A stretch of DNA of 64,000 nucleotides from Anthoceros angustus (GCA_010909165.1 MU008151.1:558001-622000), one strand, 5' to 3'. Shown: positions 12,901 through 24,654, numbered from the stretch's first letter. Notes: generated from the letters alone by a model not told the origin. Made by a program: numbers and translations.

Positions 12901-14538
12901 AAAGGGACGTCTGTTGACTATAATATCATGTCAATCTCTATGCGAGAGAGCTCTCAGTATGTTGCAATGGAGGACTACACCTCCTATCACCAAGTAATGG
13001 ACTCATCTACTAGTCTGCAAATGTCAAGTGAGCTCCTTGAAACTAGGCACAGAAGACAACCTTACCATCTCGAGACAAGAACAGGTTCAGGAGGTGGTGC
13101 AGGTTCCAGGACAATGATGGAGAAGGTCAAGCCACCTCAATCAAAGGATAGAGGAGGGATGGACATGGCCAAAGAAGCAAGAGTCAGTGGAGAGGAGAAT
13201 GGGACCGCGTTAACAAAGTCTAAATTCCTTAGAGCCAGCGACGGATCGGGCCTTACTAGCCGTGATCTTGAGATGTCAGGTATGGAAATGGAAGGTGGCA
13301 GATCCTCACAAATTAAGGACCCCATGAAGAGCATGTCTGGACAATCAGAGTCCGCTCTCAGATCAGCAGCCCTGCAGCAGGGACGAAGCCCGTTGCCTAA
13401 TGACACGAATCAAGGGCTTTACAATGGCCGATATATGGAAACGTTGGCGAGTAGAGTTACAACCTTGGAAGTGCCTCCCGCTGCTAATGGGCATCCTTCA
13501 TTAGAGCCAAAATTTCAAGGTACTCTGAGCCCCTTTTCCCTCCTACGCCGGGAATGTGCTGGTCACTGCTTATAAACTCATGTTCCAGGAGGCGGAGTAC
13601 TGCGAAGCTTGCAACACGCGGACGTCTGGCGACCAGATAACGGCAGTGACGATGGAAGGTCATCGCCCAGTATTCCAACTGCTGCGAGATCTGAGGTAGG
13701 CATTTTCTGATCCATTCCTTCGTTCTGTTCCATGTACTCTATTCAGTGCTGTGGGGCATCCATTAATCTGATCGCCAAGAGCTTGAACCAGACAAACTTT
13801 TTCGCAATGATGGTACTTTATAAATTCGAAGTAGCACATCTAAAGGTCTACTATAATTTGAAGCGATCCTTTGACCGTCTGCGGAGCATACTGGAGCTGT
13901 TATAAAGGCTTCGCAAAGCTAACAAGTGTTAGAAAAAGTCAAGAATTCTCCTTGTTTGCCAGGGAATGATGAATGACGAGCCCATACAATAGAGTGACAA
14001 GTATGCTGAAACCTATGTGTCATCTTGGTGCTAACTTTCGTTAAAGCTGAATTGGAGTGCTGAATTGTCGCACTCTCTGATCTGTACTTGCTCAGGAAAT
14101 TGTGTCAGCGGACGACTGTGTATACTTCGCCAACGGCGACATCAAGAACACACTTCCCGATGGTAGCATAGAGTATTATTACTCGGAAGTGGATACATGG
14201 CACACAACCAAGCCCAATGGTGTGGAGATTTTCTACTTCCCTGACTATCAGGTACTAGTTGAGTCAAGTGCGTTCTCATGCGGTCGTCTGCTCGTGTGTT
14301 TGTATCAAATACTTTGAACCGCTGTCCAGTCTGCAAGTGGCTAACTGAAGGTTATCTATTTGGTAATGCTTGATCGTGGATGTGGTCCTGAATGTGCTTT
14401 TCTATTGAATGACTACCACTGTCTAGGCCCTTAACCAGCCTGCATCACCTGGTCATACAGGTGGAAGAGCACTGGCCAAATGGACAAAAGAAGATTATCT
14501 CACCAGATGGAACTTTTTATGTCATCGGGGCTGAGTAG
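6928..14538 (+). CDS. CENPJ: CENPJ/CPAP/SAS-4 centriole assembly protein, at least 10 exons
   Basis: SAS-4/CPAP recruits tubulin and builds the centriole wall. Plants keep it only where sperm carry flagella. Exons: 6928-11232, 11368-11625, 11715-12055, 12146-12247, 12325-12486, 12609-12671, 12829-13519, 13589-13695, 14096-14251 and 14461-14538, all GT..AG and phase-consistent, giving about 2,086 residues after the first acceptor. The first exon alone encodes about 1,434 residues of low-complexity, acidic/Ser-rich sequence with no domain I can name. Exons 3-7 form a coiled coil with the family block ending KKERNQIDELK..KKESRWRLT and the segment NKRLRGIIDELTGQSRELQE. The last two exons encode the TCP10/G-box beta sheet (FANGDIKNTLPDGSIEYYYS, FPDYQVEEHWPNGQKKIISP). 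The sheet stops early compared with the long animal domain. Start is unresolved: either an upstream exon joined at 6928, or the in-frame ATG at 6972. Convergent with NDUFA9 (218 bp apart). Confidence 0.87.
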
Positions 14539-14756
14539 CATTGTTGCGGACCTTGAACAACTGCATTACTTATCTAGGGAGAACTCGAATCATACAGTAG
14601 CAAGAGAACACTACCCATATCGCCAAATCCATGTTGCTATCCAATTGCAATACACGGCCGGGAACCACTTATTTGCCAAAAATTGCTTTCCAAAATCCTT
14701 GCCTCCGTTAAAGATGCTTGTCACAGGCATGGCCCAGAAAACAAGAATATTCAGAA

Positions 14757-17099
14757 TTATACTCGGTCAAGAGTGGCGCCCACTGATGGACCCCCTTTGC
14801 GGAAAACGTAGAGATGTTCAATAGCCACGCCTTCTAGTTTACGAGGAATAATACCGAGATCCTGAAAGCTTAAAGCTGGAATCACGCCCACAAAGAAAAT
14901 CACACGAAAATTAAAACGACTGAACTGGTGTTCTAAAGCGAGATGCATGTTACAGACAAGACTATATACCTTCTGGCGATACAATATAATTGTCTTCAAG
15001 CGACATAAGGTAATTACGATTGAACGTTGCCGGGTGCGGAATGGGAAAAGGAAGCCTCTTGAGCAGGACTTCCCGTGGAGTAGCAATTAACTACCATACA
15101 GCAAATCAAAGAACACAGCGGTTAGATCCTTGAAGAGAAACCAAGCAGATGCCACAGATGAAACCTGTAAACGTGCACCCGTTCCAAACTACAAGAGATG
15201 ACAGTTTCTTTACATGAGCAATAAATGCTGGGATATTGATGATCCGAGGTTTCTCACGAATTGTCTCGAACACAAGATCCACCTGTAGACAAGACACAAC
15301 TCAGCTGAGACAGCCTGCACACAGGAACTACACCACACCTGGAAACAACAGTCAAAGAAATCTTCAAAATCACATAGGGACGTTGATCCTACAAGCTCTC
15401 TCATCGTGAATACTTCTGGTCCTCCAAGCTCATACGTCCTCCCCATACTAATTCCTTCATCCTTAACAGTTGAAACCACTGCTGCCGCAACGTCTACCAC
15501 ATGCACTGGCTGTAACCTGGCACATGAGAAATGAAGTCAGTTCAACACGCTGCGAGTTATTCGCTCCTTGACGCAGCCCTAACCAACAACTTCTAGAATC
15601 CTCGCCTTCGGGAAGTACTTTGTATTGCCGCCTGATATTATTGGCACCGCCGGCAGATTCTTCGCTTGGATAGCAATACGATTTAGGAGACGGTCTTCAG
15701 TTCCAACCAGAGGGGCGGTCCTAAGTACTGTAGCCTGTGGACAGACACCTTTCAGAGTCGCTACACATTATAGAGGGTTCATTGACCAGGAGAAAGGAAT
15801 AAGCCTAGAACCTCAGGAAATTCCTTCAAAACTGCATTCTCCCCAGCGGCCTTCGTCCTGTGAAGCTGGGCCGCTGCTGATGGAGAGGCACCCAAACAAG
15901 AGACTTGGATGAATTTAGAAATGCCTCCATGTTCTTTGGATATCTGCACCCAAGTTCACCAAATCTAACATTATATTCTACAACCAAAAACCTTTAAGCA
16001 AAGCTTCAACCTGCCAGAAGCTATACCCGTGCCAAGCGTTGTGCTGCTGCAATGTTGATATCCTCAAAACTGAAATTTCGAGTTTCATACTCCTTGCCTG
16101 TCAACACAACAAGAATGAAGTCATTAGCTAAGCGCTGTCACGACCAGAGGAATGCCCAATGCCACGATAACAGGGAAGGGTAGAATAGCCAAAATCACAG
16201 ACCAATTACATTGATGACCACATTTGACTTAGCGATTGCTGCTTTGATGGACTCTTCATCTCTTATGTCACATCGCATTGGAACAATCTGGATTCCCAAA
16301 GCAGACAAAACTTTAGCACACAAAGGAACCGAAACAAAGCCATAACCCTTTCTTCCATCAGCTAACTCCTCACCTGCCCCAGATCTCCCATCACTTTCAG
16401 GTGCCGGAAGTCCTCATCCAACCCTCTGTAGGGAACCATAACCTGGGACCCAATACGGGCTGGCACCCAAACCCAAATAAGATAACACAGCATAAGGACC
16501 ATGATGTGAATCCTCCAACAACGTACACAAGCTCCGACGCATTGCAATGCCAAGTACATGCGGTGCCAAGGTCATACCAAGCTGCTGCACGACATAGCGT
16601 CCCAGAAACCCTGTCGCTCCAAACACTGTGGCAACAACGCCGCTGAAGCAATATAACTAGGTCAGGACGCGGAAAGGAGAGCGGAATTCTCCATCCATGT
16701 GACCTCAACCTCCTCAGCCATGCACCAAAAGGACCTCAGCAGCACTGTCAGAAGACAGACCTTACAGACGACCGTCCGCCGGTGCCTCTGTGACGAGGTC
16801 CCACAGCCAAGGAAGAAGAAAAGCGCACATCTGCGCCCACAAACGGTCCACAACCGAGCTAAGATCTCCAACTTTGCTGGATCACAAACAGCACACTCCC
16901 GCGGCGGGATCGCCAACCGGACACAGTAGCTGTGCAAACCAACAGAAACAAAAGCAGGTCAGGAATGCATGGCCGCATTGCTACCTGGAATGTCGAATTC
17001 CGCCGGCGCAGATGCATCCAGCAGCTGATGCAGAGGCGGACTGGCTGGGGCTCGGGACACGCGGCCGAGCTGCGCTGCCCGCCGCGCTGCCTGGTGCAT
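14757..17099 (-). CDS. NDUFA9: Mitochondrial complex I 39-kDa subunit (NDUFA9-like), 13 exons
   Basis: An accessory subunit of NADH:ubiquinone oxidoreductase with an atypical short-chain dehydrogenase/epimerase fold, acting in mitochondria. Exons (minus strand): 17099-16985, 16785-16761, 16642-16578, 16459-16374, 16287-16203, 16097-16027, 15943-15812, 15734-15619, 15516-15393, 15282-15214, 15090-15018, 14993-14970 and 14875-14757. All junctions are GT..AG with consistent phases, and the product is 367 residues. The N-terminus (MHQAARRAAQLGRVSRAP) is Arg/Ala-rich like a mitochondrial presequence. The dinucleotide-binding motif is GATGFLGRYVVQQL. Later blocks are GSQVMVPYRG, MRCDIRDEESIK, KEYETRNFSFED, QVSCLGAS, VHVVDVAAAVV and RTYELGGP. 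Two microexons (25 and 24 nt) are needed to restore RSSVSGVVATVFG and EALSFQDLG. The N-terminal exon is the least certain. Confidence 0.93.
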
Positions 17100-17585
17100 G
17101 GCTGGCTCTCTTCCTCGGTCGCTTCAAGGCAATGCTGCCTGCCTGCTTCCTTGTGCACTTCCCTGCAAAGGAAGGCCCGGGATCATCCGCTAATTCGCAT
17201 AGTTCACTAATGCTCCGATTTTGTTTCACTTCACATTTTGCCACATATGGATCTCATACAAGATTAGCATGGACCATGTCCATACAGGTATGTACATGTA
17301 CCTACATGGACCCCAAATCGAGGAGAGATACATACCATGTTCAAACCATGTGGATGCACTCGGAGGTTCGAGTGAGACCATCCATGGCGGAGGAGGCGGC
17401 GGAGGCTGCAGCCTCTGCAATGCCGTGCCCATGCTCTTCACATTGGCCGTGAGGTGTGTTGTGCTGCTTCTTCATGTCCCTCTGCTGTGGGAATGCCGGG
17501 TCTGAAGGGTGTGGAAGAAGAATGCTGGTCACATTGTGTCACCATGGCGATTTGAAGACAGCTCTCCAGACAGTGGAGCTGCATT
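17100..17585. promoter_or_regulatory. Divergent intergenic region between NDUFA9 and a PPR gene
   Basis: About 486 bp separate two divergent start codons (17099 minus, 17586 plus). The sequence is of mixed composition with a GGC/GGA-rich patch at 17384-17415. It presumably holds both promoters. I see no clear TATA box or other element that I can support. Confidence 0.4.
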
Positions 17586-20399
17586 ATGTTGGCCCAGCTC
17601 CGGATGTTAGTCTACTTCATTAGAGTCTCCGGCTGCAGATGGAATGCAACGAATGTAGCTAGATCTGCTTCAAACGTTTTGTTGGGGGCTACTGGAGAGA
17701 GGAGTCTTTGTACATTGGGAGACAGGGATCGGCAGTTTGAGTCAGCAAGGGGCGTGGGAGCAGAGCAAAAAAGCAGGCGGCGCAGAGGAGGTGGCAAGGA
17801 TGGGGAGAAGGAGAAGAGGTTTTCTTGTCCGGGAAAGGCTACGCTTGTGAGCAGGACGTTGGAGATGTTGAGACTATGGCAGAGAGAGCGCAGGCCTGGT
17901 AGTCCGTTGAGGTCCTTGGGGTTTGCGCTTACACCGAATCAAGTCACTGAAGTGCTGAAGCGCCAAAGGGATGTGGGTTTAGCTGTGGCTTTCTTCACCT
18001 GGGCTGGGAATCAGGAGGGTTACAAGCACGACTCGTTCACGTACACCACTCTGGTTAAGCTGTTTGGGGAAGTGCAGGATTACGACAGCATGTGGGGAAC
18101 CTTACAGAGAATGCAGCTGGATAAATGTGAGATAACCGATGTTACGTGTAAGGTGGTGTTGCTGAGCTACTTTCGGGCAGACAGGTGGAAACTGTTGGAG
18201 CAGGTCTTTGCAGGATTGTTGAGTTTAGGGTATTGTCCGACAGCGGCGTCGTATGGGATCCTGGTTGAGCTGTTGCTGCAGTGTGGTGAGTGTGATGCGG
18301 CCCTCTCATGGTTGAGGAAAATGTTAGAGGTTGGGGTTGTGCCCCAAGAGAAAACCTACTCCAGCATTGTATGCACCTTTCTCAGGAAGGGAGACCTGCA
18401 GTTAGCACAATCGCTTCTCCGAGAATTGGAGGAGAATGTTGGAACACCGGCTATGGATGTGTACGAGATGTTGATTCAGGGTCTTGTAAAGGCAGCGAAG
18501 TATGAGGAGGCCAGCAAGTTGTTTGCAGCATTGAGGGAGAGGGAGTTGGTTCTGTCCGTATATACGTATAACACAATGCTGAATGCATTTGGTAAAATGG
18601 GGCAGGTGGATGATGCATGCAAGCTTTTTGTAGAGATGAAGGGAAATGGAGTTGACCCAAGTGCCATAACTTTCAGTACGCTTATTGACATGCTGGTGAA
18701 GGCTGAGAGGCTGGATGAAGCTTGTGAGCTTGCGGAAGAGATGGAAAGAAGAGGCTGCCTCTTGGACAATGTTACCACTACTGCTCTGATCAGTGGTTTG
18801 GGAAAGGCAGGCCAAGTGGATGAGGCTTGGGCTCTTTTTCAGAAGATGAAAGATCATGGCTGTGAGAAAAGCACAATCACATACAATGCCCTAATGTATG
18901 GTCTGTTGAAAGCTGGGAGGGTACCTCAAGCATGGACATGTTTCTGTGAAATGCGACAGAATGGATGCCTTCCAGATTTGATCACCTACAACACCCTGGT
19001 TGGCGGGCTTGCAAACCTGGGGCAAGCTGACGAGGCCGTAAAAGTTTTTGAAGCAGCAAAGGTGGATGGAATTGTTCTTGATCTCATTTCCTACAATAGT
19101 CTCCTGAATGGACTCTGTAAGACAGGTCATGTCGTCCGCGCCTTGCAGGTGTTTGAGGATATGAAGGAAAAAGCACTTCCTCCAAATCTTATAACCTTCA
19201 GGATCTTGATTGCTGGGCTATTAGATGCAGGTGCGTTGGACGATGCCTGCTCCCTTTTTGAAGAAATGAAAAGATCCGGTTGTTGTGCATCCACTTCTTT
19301 GTACAATAGTTTGATCGCAACCCTTGGCAAGGCAAACAGGATAGACAGCGCCTTCAACCTTTTTGAGGAGATGGCAGAGACAGGCTGTGTCCCGGATGTT
19401 GCTACTTGCAACTCACTCATAAGCGGACTTGGTAGATCAGGCAAGATAGACAAGGCAGTAGATATCCTGGGCTACATGAGGAGGAATGGTTTTGAACCAG
19501 ATGCTGTGACCTTCAACTGTCTCATTGACGGTCTGGGCATGGCAGGGAGGGTTGACCAAGCTCAACAGCTATATGCAGCTATGAAGCAGAGTAGCATCCA
19601 CCCTGATGGCTTCACGTTCACAACTATGGTGAACCAGCTGATGAGAGCAGGTCGAGCGGACGAAGCTTTTCAAGTTTTTGAAGAGGCAGCCCTTTCCAAT
19701 GTTTGCCTTCACAACTCCCTAATTGCTGGGCTCAGCAAGTCACAAGACGTGTCCAAAGCTTTCAGGCTGTTCGGTGAGATGAAAGATAGTGGCCCAGCAC
19801 CTGATGCCTTTACCTACGGTGCCCTCATCCAGGCCCTGGGCAAGGCTGGGCAACTGCTTGAGGCTTGCACGCTATTTGAGGAAATGAAAGAAAAGGGCAT
19901 CTCCCCGACTCTGGTGAACTATGCGATCGTCGTCAACATTCTGAGCAAATCTGGAGACATGGATGGTGCCTATGACATACTGAAGGAGATGAAGAGTGAC
20001 ATGTCACCGAATTTGGTGATCTTCAACACTCTAGTCGATGGGCTTGGCAGACTGGGCCGGGTATCCGAAGCCCTGCGGCTGCTGGATGCATTGCAAGACA
20101 GCCAGCATGCCCCTGACATTAGAACTTACACCTCGCTCATTGTTGGCTATGCTAGGATTGGAATGACTGACAGAGTCTGGCAGCTGTTTGGCAGGATGAA
20201 AGATGAGGGCTGTACGCCATCTGTGGTGACATACACCGCGCTAATTGATGCCTTTGGCAAGGCAGGCATGATGGAAAGAGCACAGCAACTGTGCCGAGAA
20301 ATGGAATACAGTGGTTGCACCCCGGATGTGTGGTTTCGGGACGTCATAGCCTCACACAACCTGGTGTACCCATGTCAATTGCAGCAGAAATCTGCCTGA
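17586..20399 (+). CDS. P-class pentatricopeptide repeat protein, 937 residues, single exon
   Basis: PPR proteins bind organelle RNA one base per repeat and control its stability, splicing or translation. The frame runs uninterrupted from ATG at 17586 to TGA at 20397-20399. The N-terminal ~45 residues (RVSGCRWNATNVARSASN) are basic and serine-rich, fitting an organelle transit peptide; a Lys/Arg-rich linker follows near residues 60-90. From about residue 150 to 920 roughly 20 canonical 35-residue P motifs follow in register (YNTMLNAFGKMGQVDDACKL, YNSLLNGLCKTGHVVRALQV, YTALIDAFGKAGMMERAQQL). There are no L/S motifs and no E or DYW tail, so it is not an editing factor of the DYW type and is distinct from the cluster at 32-53 kb. 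The absence of introns is typical of plant PPR genes. I cannot name the orthologue. Confidence 0.92.
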   Translation: MLAQLRMLVYFIRVSGCRWNATNVARSASNVLLGATGERSLCTLGDRDRQFESARGVGAEQKSRRRRGGGKDGEKEKRFSCPGKATLVSRTLEMLRLWQRERRPGSPLRSLGFALTPNQVTEVLKRQRDVGLAVAFFTWAGNQEGYKHDSFTYTTLVKLFGEVQDYDSMWGTLQRMQLDKCEITDVTCKVVLLSYFRADRWKLLEQVFAGLLSLGYCPTAASYGILVELLLQCGECDAALSWLRKMLEVGVVPQEKTYSSIVCTFLRKGDLQLAQSLLRELEENVGTPAMDVYEMLIQGLVKAAKYEEASKLFAALRERELVLSVYTYNTMLNAFGKMGQVDDACKLFVEMKGNGVDPSAITFSTLIDMLVKAERLDEACELAEEMERRGCLLDNVTTTALISGLGKAGQVDEAWALFQKMKDHGCEKSTITYNALMYGLLKAGRVPQAWTCFCEMRQNGCLPDLITYNTLVGGLANLGQADEAVKVFEAAKVDGIVLDLISYNSLLNGLCKTGHVVRALQVFEDMKEKALPPNLITFRILIAGLLDAGALDDACSLFEEMKRSGCCASTSLYNSLIATLGKANRIDSAFNLFEEMAETGCVPDVATCNSLISGLGRSGKIDKAVDILGYMRRNGFEPDAVTFNCLIDGLGMAGRVDQAQQLYAAMKQSSIHPDGFTFTTMVNQLMRAGRADEAFQVFEEAALSNVCLHNSLIAGLSKSQDVSKAFRLFGEMKDSGPAPDAFTYGALIQALGKAGQLLEACTLFEEMKEKGISPTLVNYAIVVNILSKSGDMDGAYDILKEMKSDMSPNLVIFNTLVDGLGRLGRVSEALRLLDALQDSQHAPDIRTYTSLIVGYARIGMTDRVWQLFGRMKDEGCTPSVVTYTALIDAFGKAGMMERAQQLCREMEYSGCTPDVWFRDVIASHNLVYPCQLQQKSA

Positions 20400-20649
20400 A
20401 ATTCTCACGTCTCGAAGCTTCTCCTTGCCCACCTTCATCATGCTTTCGGGAATCCCAACCTCAGGTTAAAGGGACGAATAGAACCCGTTTGAGGTCGGTA
20501 TGGGTACCTGACCTCTCCTCTACTACCTACACAGTTCCCTTGACATACAACACATCACTACCCGAAAAACCTTTGTTGTTAGCTTGAGCGACACGAAGGC
20601 CACATATTACTCGTAGGTGAAGGAGGGACGGACGGACGGAAAAGTGATA

Positions 20650-20870
20650 GGGAAAATCATCTACCTCGGACTGAGGGGGAACAATCCACACTTTATTAAA
20701 AAGAAGAGATGGGAAAATCATCTATCTTGAATTGAGGGAACAACTCACACTTTATTAAAAAGAAGAGATGGGAAAATCATCCCTCTCGAGGGAGACAACC
20801 CACATTTTATTAAAAAAAAGAGAAGGGAAAATCATCTACCTCGAATCCACTCGAATCGAGGGGGGACAAT
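20650..20870 (+). repeat. About 60-bp tandem repeat, four units ('gggaaaatcatc' family)
   Basis: Units start at 20650, 20711, 20770 and 20825, each 'gggaaaatcatc' followed by a CTCGA-type phrase, 'acaa(t/c)(c/t)cacac' and 'tttattaaaaag'. Related units occur in the spacers at about 42850-43045 and 45640-45830 (minus orientation), at 54040-54110 and weakly at 5640. I take this as a dispersed repeat family of unknown nature. Confidence 0.7.
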
Positions 20871-21958
20871 CCACTAAAGGGCCAAGAGCCAGGGGCAAGG
20901 CCCACGAATGATGTGCATGTTACTCTAGGTGTGCCTTTTGGTGAAACTTAGGTTTCTAGAAAACTGAAAAGACTTGGTTGACATGGTTTTCCCATCTTTG
21001 TTCTGGTACTTAGATGAGGTGTTTGAAAGGGAGTGGATGCCCTTGGTGCTAGTAGCTTAGGCACACCATGTTACAAGTTAGGGCGGCTGTTGGAAGTCCT
21101 CCGCTAGCTTGTGGCCGCCATGGTGGCCATACCCACATCCTTCCCGTGCCTCTGTTGTGCCAATTGTGTCATTTATTGTTGTAAAGTATTTCTAACATGG
21201 TAAAACTCTCTCTCTCTTCCATATGAGTAGGTAAGCACTTGTGAGCAATAAAAATACAATTGGAAGTACAATATCCTTTACTATGGGGTCCACTTTGAAA
21301 CTAACAATGGGAAGAGCTTCATGATCAAAAATGATATCTAACACTTCATAACAACAAGAATAATCACATTCATAATAGCGTCCCTAAAAACTAGAGTAAC
21401 AACAACTTTACAACACCGGATAAGACGAAAGAACGACATGATTATTAACAAAGAACGACATGTTTATTAACAGGTTACACTACCATCATAACACCCTATT
21501 TAACAACAAAAGAAGCAATGCAAACAAGGGGAAGAGCAAGGAATATTAGTGTGCGACTTACAATAGGGTCAATAATATGCTTAGTCACGGTAAGTTAACC
21601 TGAGTCAATTAATATGGCGTTTAATAACCACGGTTAACTAACTATGGTCAACAATCGGAAGGTTGGAGTTTATTGTGTTGAAAAGGATATAGTTACACTT
21701 ATTATAAAACTAGTTTAAAATACACCATAATTCTGTCTGGATTCTGTGCAGACTTAATGATAATAATTTTCCCTATAATATGTGTTTGTAAAATATATTT
21801 TATAAAATTTAGATTATTGATATATAATATTAATATAAAATAAAAATACCCTAATAATCTTTACTACGAGGTTTACTGGGCAGAATCGATGAGAATCGAC
21901 GCCTATGGATTGGATAAGAAAATAAGATAAAAAGACATTGTGGGGATAGTCTACGTGT

Positions 21959-22124
21959 TTCCTCCAAAGTTGGCATGTTGGCATAGAAGGTTTAGCGAGC
22001 AGAACTTCTTGATCACTTTTTCCACAAATGCAACTGGTGTGTTCCTCCAAAGTTGGCATGTTGGCATAGAAGGTTTAGCGAGCAGAACTTCTTGATCACT
22101 TTTTCCACAAATGCAACTGGTGTG
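21959..22124. repeat. 83-bp tandem duplication (two copies)
   Basis: Copies 21959-22041 and 22042-22124, starting 'ttcctccaaagttggcatgt', are essentially identical, so the duplication is recent. It makes two overlapping minus-strand frames look like repeated peptides, which I do not regard as genes. Confidence 0.9.
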
Positions 22125-23589
22125 TCGTTCTCCAAAAGCAGTCATAGAACAAACTATGCACATACTCTAAACATGTGATCCAAATAATTCGTCCACAAAA
22201 AAATCTGGAACGAAATCTTCACCTCACATACTTCAAATTTAACTTGTTGCTTCTCAAAGATAGCTTCCCGCAAATCGAATCCATCCTTCTGCTCCCATCC
22301 TTGCATGTCAAGTTGTCAAAGTACATGCATGAAGTGCAACACACGATACGGATGAGGATATGGACGCAATTACGGAGTAAATATGCAAGCTTATATAAGA
22401 ACAAGTGGATACGCCTGAGAAGTATTAGTTATTATTTAGATATAAGGAAAATAGGATAATGAAGATATTAGTGTTTAACTCCATCTTACATGTCTCTTAA
22501 TGTCTAAATAACAAGAATAAAAGGTTTGAGCTGGAGGAGGCTCGGCATTCCGGAGTCCTACCAGTCTCGAGCAATTTAGATTGGTATCAGTTGTCAAGTC
22601 ATACACTCTTACAATTCATACAAATACATTAATACTATCACATAATATGACTTATCTAATCATATACTTATACATGTACATGTTCATATACACGTATAAC
22701 TTCTTAACATTGCATATCTCCTTGGCTTCTGTGTTTCCCCTTGTCAGTGTGGAGTTAGAGTCCGACTTGTTGCCTTAACTTCAGCTTCTAAGTATTGGTT
22801 TGTTCTACCGGGCACAATAGTGTGGACAACGAGGAAGCTTATAGCACTCCTCTCTATAATTTTCCCCTCTGAAATATGGAATTCGGCATAAATACACACT
22901 TTGTAGTACTTTGAGGTTGAGTAGTCTCCCCTTTATGGCAAAATGAGTTTAAGATTGTCAGTTAGTCTCCCCATATAGTTATAGCAAAATGAGAATAAGA
23001 AAACCAAGTAGTCTCCAATTTATGGGAAAATGAGAATTTGATGTCAGTAATCCGATATGTACACATTCTAACACATACATCCATATGCATAATTCAAGAG
23101 CAAAGACGAACTTCATGAAAGGGAGTGATTATAGACACATAAGACATTTGCGTGTGCATAGACATGGGAAAATAAGAACTGCATAGTTAAAGAAAATGAT
23201 GAGTTATGCTTCCCAAGCCATGCAAGAAACCACCCTTGAATTAGGGGTTATTAGATATCAAACATAGAGAAACACTTCATCATACGGTCCACCACCCAAA
23301 CCTAAACCACTCTTAAATGATCATATGATAAGTATGAGGTAACATATATAATTATATCATTCAGGATATTTGTATCCATAACTAACTTAGGTGTAGAAAA
23401 AATATCTACTAAACAAAATCTTTTTCAACCATATACAGATCTCCCTTTAACAATAATTATGATAAATATAACAGATAATATAACTATATAATTATAACAT
23501 ATAATTATACTTATACATATAAAATAAATTAACAATAGAAAAAAAAGTCATCAAGCAAAGTTACTCACCGATTGCCTTGTCTCCTTTAT

Positions 23590-23825
23590 GGGCATGGCTT
23601 GGTAGCCATAACCAGAAGTTAACCATAAGGGTCTACAGGCCATGGGTGTCCAGGCTCTTTATGGCTATCATGGCTATCATGGTTTTTCGAGGCAGGGTGT
23701 GCTCGCATCTATGACCATGTACGCGCCATAGCGGCATGCAGCCATGGTTACCTTGGCTCTCAAAGCGGCCATAAGTGCCATCGCCCGTGCAGCCATGGCC
23801 GATATGGCAGCCTTAATAAGCTAAT
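23590..23825. repeat. GCCAT/ATGGC-rich block
   Basis: A locally GC-richer island in AT-rich DNA that is packed with GCCAT and its complement ATGGC ('tatggctatcatggctatca', 'gcagccatggccgatatggc'). No open frame or known element explains it. Confidence 0.4.
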
Positions 23826-23830
23826 GAGCT

Positions 23831-24654
23831 TTGTATGACCCTGAATCCAACATGTGGTGGTGAGAAGGAGAGTCTACATTGTGCTCTGCAAACAAGCAAC
23901 AAGAATCGGTTAAGAAGCTTGGCAAATCCTGAAGTCTGTCACTCAGAATCCAAATCACAGCAGACGGCTAGAGTCAGCGAATTGCAGACATTGATAGCAC
24001 CTGGTTGTCAAAATGAATGCTCTGGCACTGGAGGAGTCGCCATAGCAAGCAGCTTTAGGAGCGCAGGCCGTACGCAAGCCCCGTGTAAAAATATGTCCAG
24101 CACTTCAAAACAAAGCAGCCCGAATCAGGCTCGCCACGCCCCCTCACCATCATGCCCGCGCCCTCGCAGTCCCACGTCCTGAACGCCCCGGAGCTTGTTG
24201 CCTCCGATTACCAATGTAAGCTCCTTCCTGCCTCGGTTTAATGGTGTCGTTGTTGAAGCCGGTGTGCCTGCTTGGAAATACAAGTTCGCGATGAATGGCA
24301 TCCTCGAGAGAAAAGAATTGTTAGGAGACGATGTATGTGTTCGTGACGAGCTATAGAAATGAAAGGAGATCAACACAGTCCGTCTGTATTATCGTAAGAC
24401 AGGGAGTAAACCGAGAATCGCAAGCCAGAATCAAGCGCTTGGAGAGGAGGAGATGGAGTACCGGAGTATGGTGCCGGGTGAAGAAGATCAGGAACGGGAG
24501 GAAGATTCGCGGAAAGATTGGCGGGGCCGTGACGGCGGCACAAAGTTGCACGAGAGCGAGAGGATAAAATGCACGCCCGGATTACTGACGTCTGATGCCA
24601 GACGCGGGCGGGTGAGCTGAAGAGGACGGCAGAGTGAGGGCGTGGATCGGAGCT
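23831..24654 (+). promoter_or_regulatory. Upstream region of the methionine aminopeptidase gene
   Basis: No gene is recognised. Composition rises in GC toward 24655, the start codon of the aminopeptidase, so the last few hundred bases are probably promoter and 5' leader. Short open frames on both strands show no known domain. Confidence 0.35.

Larger units (their letters stand above)
20400..23830. other. Long AT-rich intergenic region with several repeats
   Basis: About 3.4 kb without a recognisable gene. It holds the 'gggaaaatcatc' tandem repeats (20650-20870), a copy of the dispersed repeat beginning 'tacttagatg' (21004-21080), an 83-bp tandem duplication (21959-22124), extreme AT-rich stretches (21700-21850, 23340-23540) and a GCCAT/ATGGC-rich block (23590-23825). 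Short open frames here lack recognisable domains. Confidence 0.5.
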
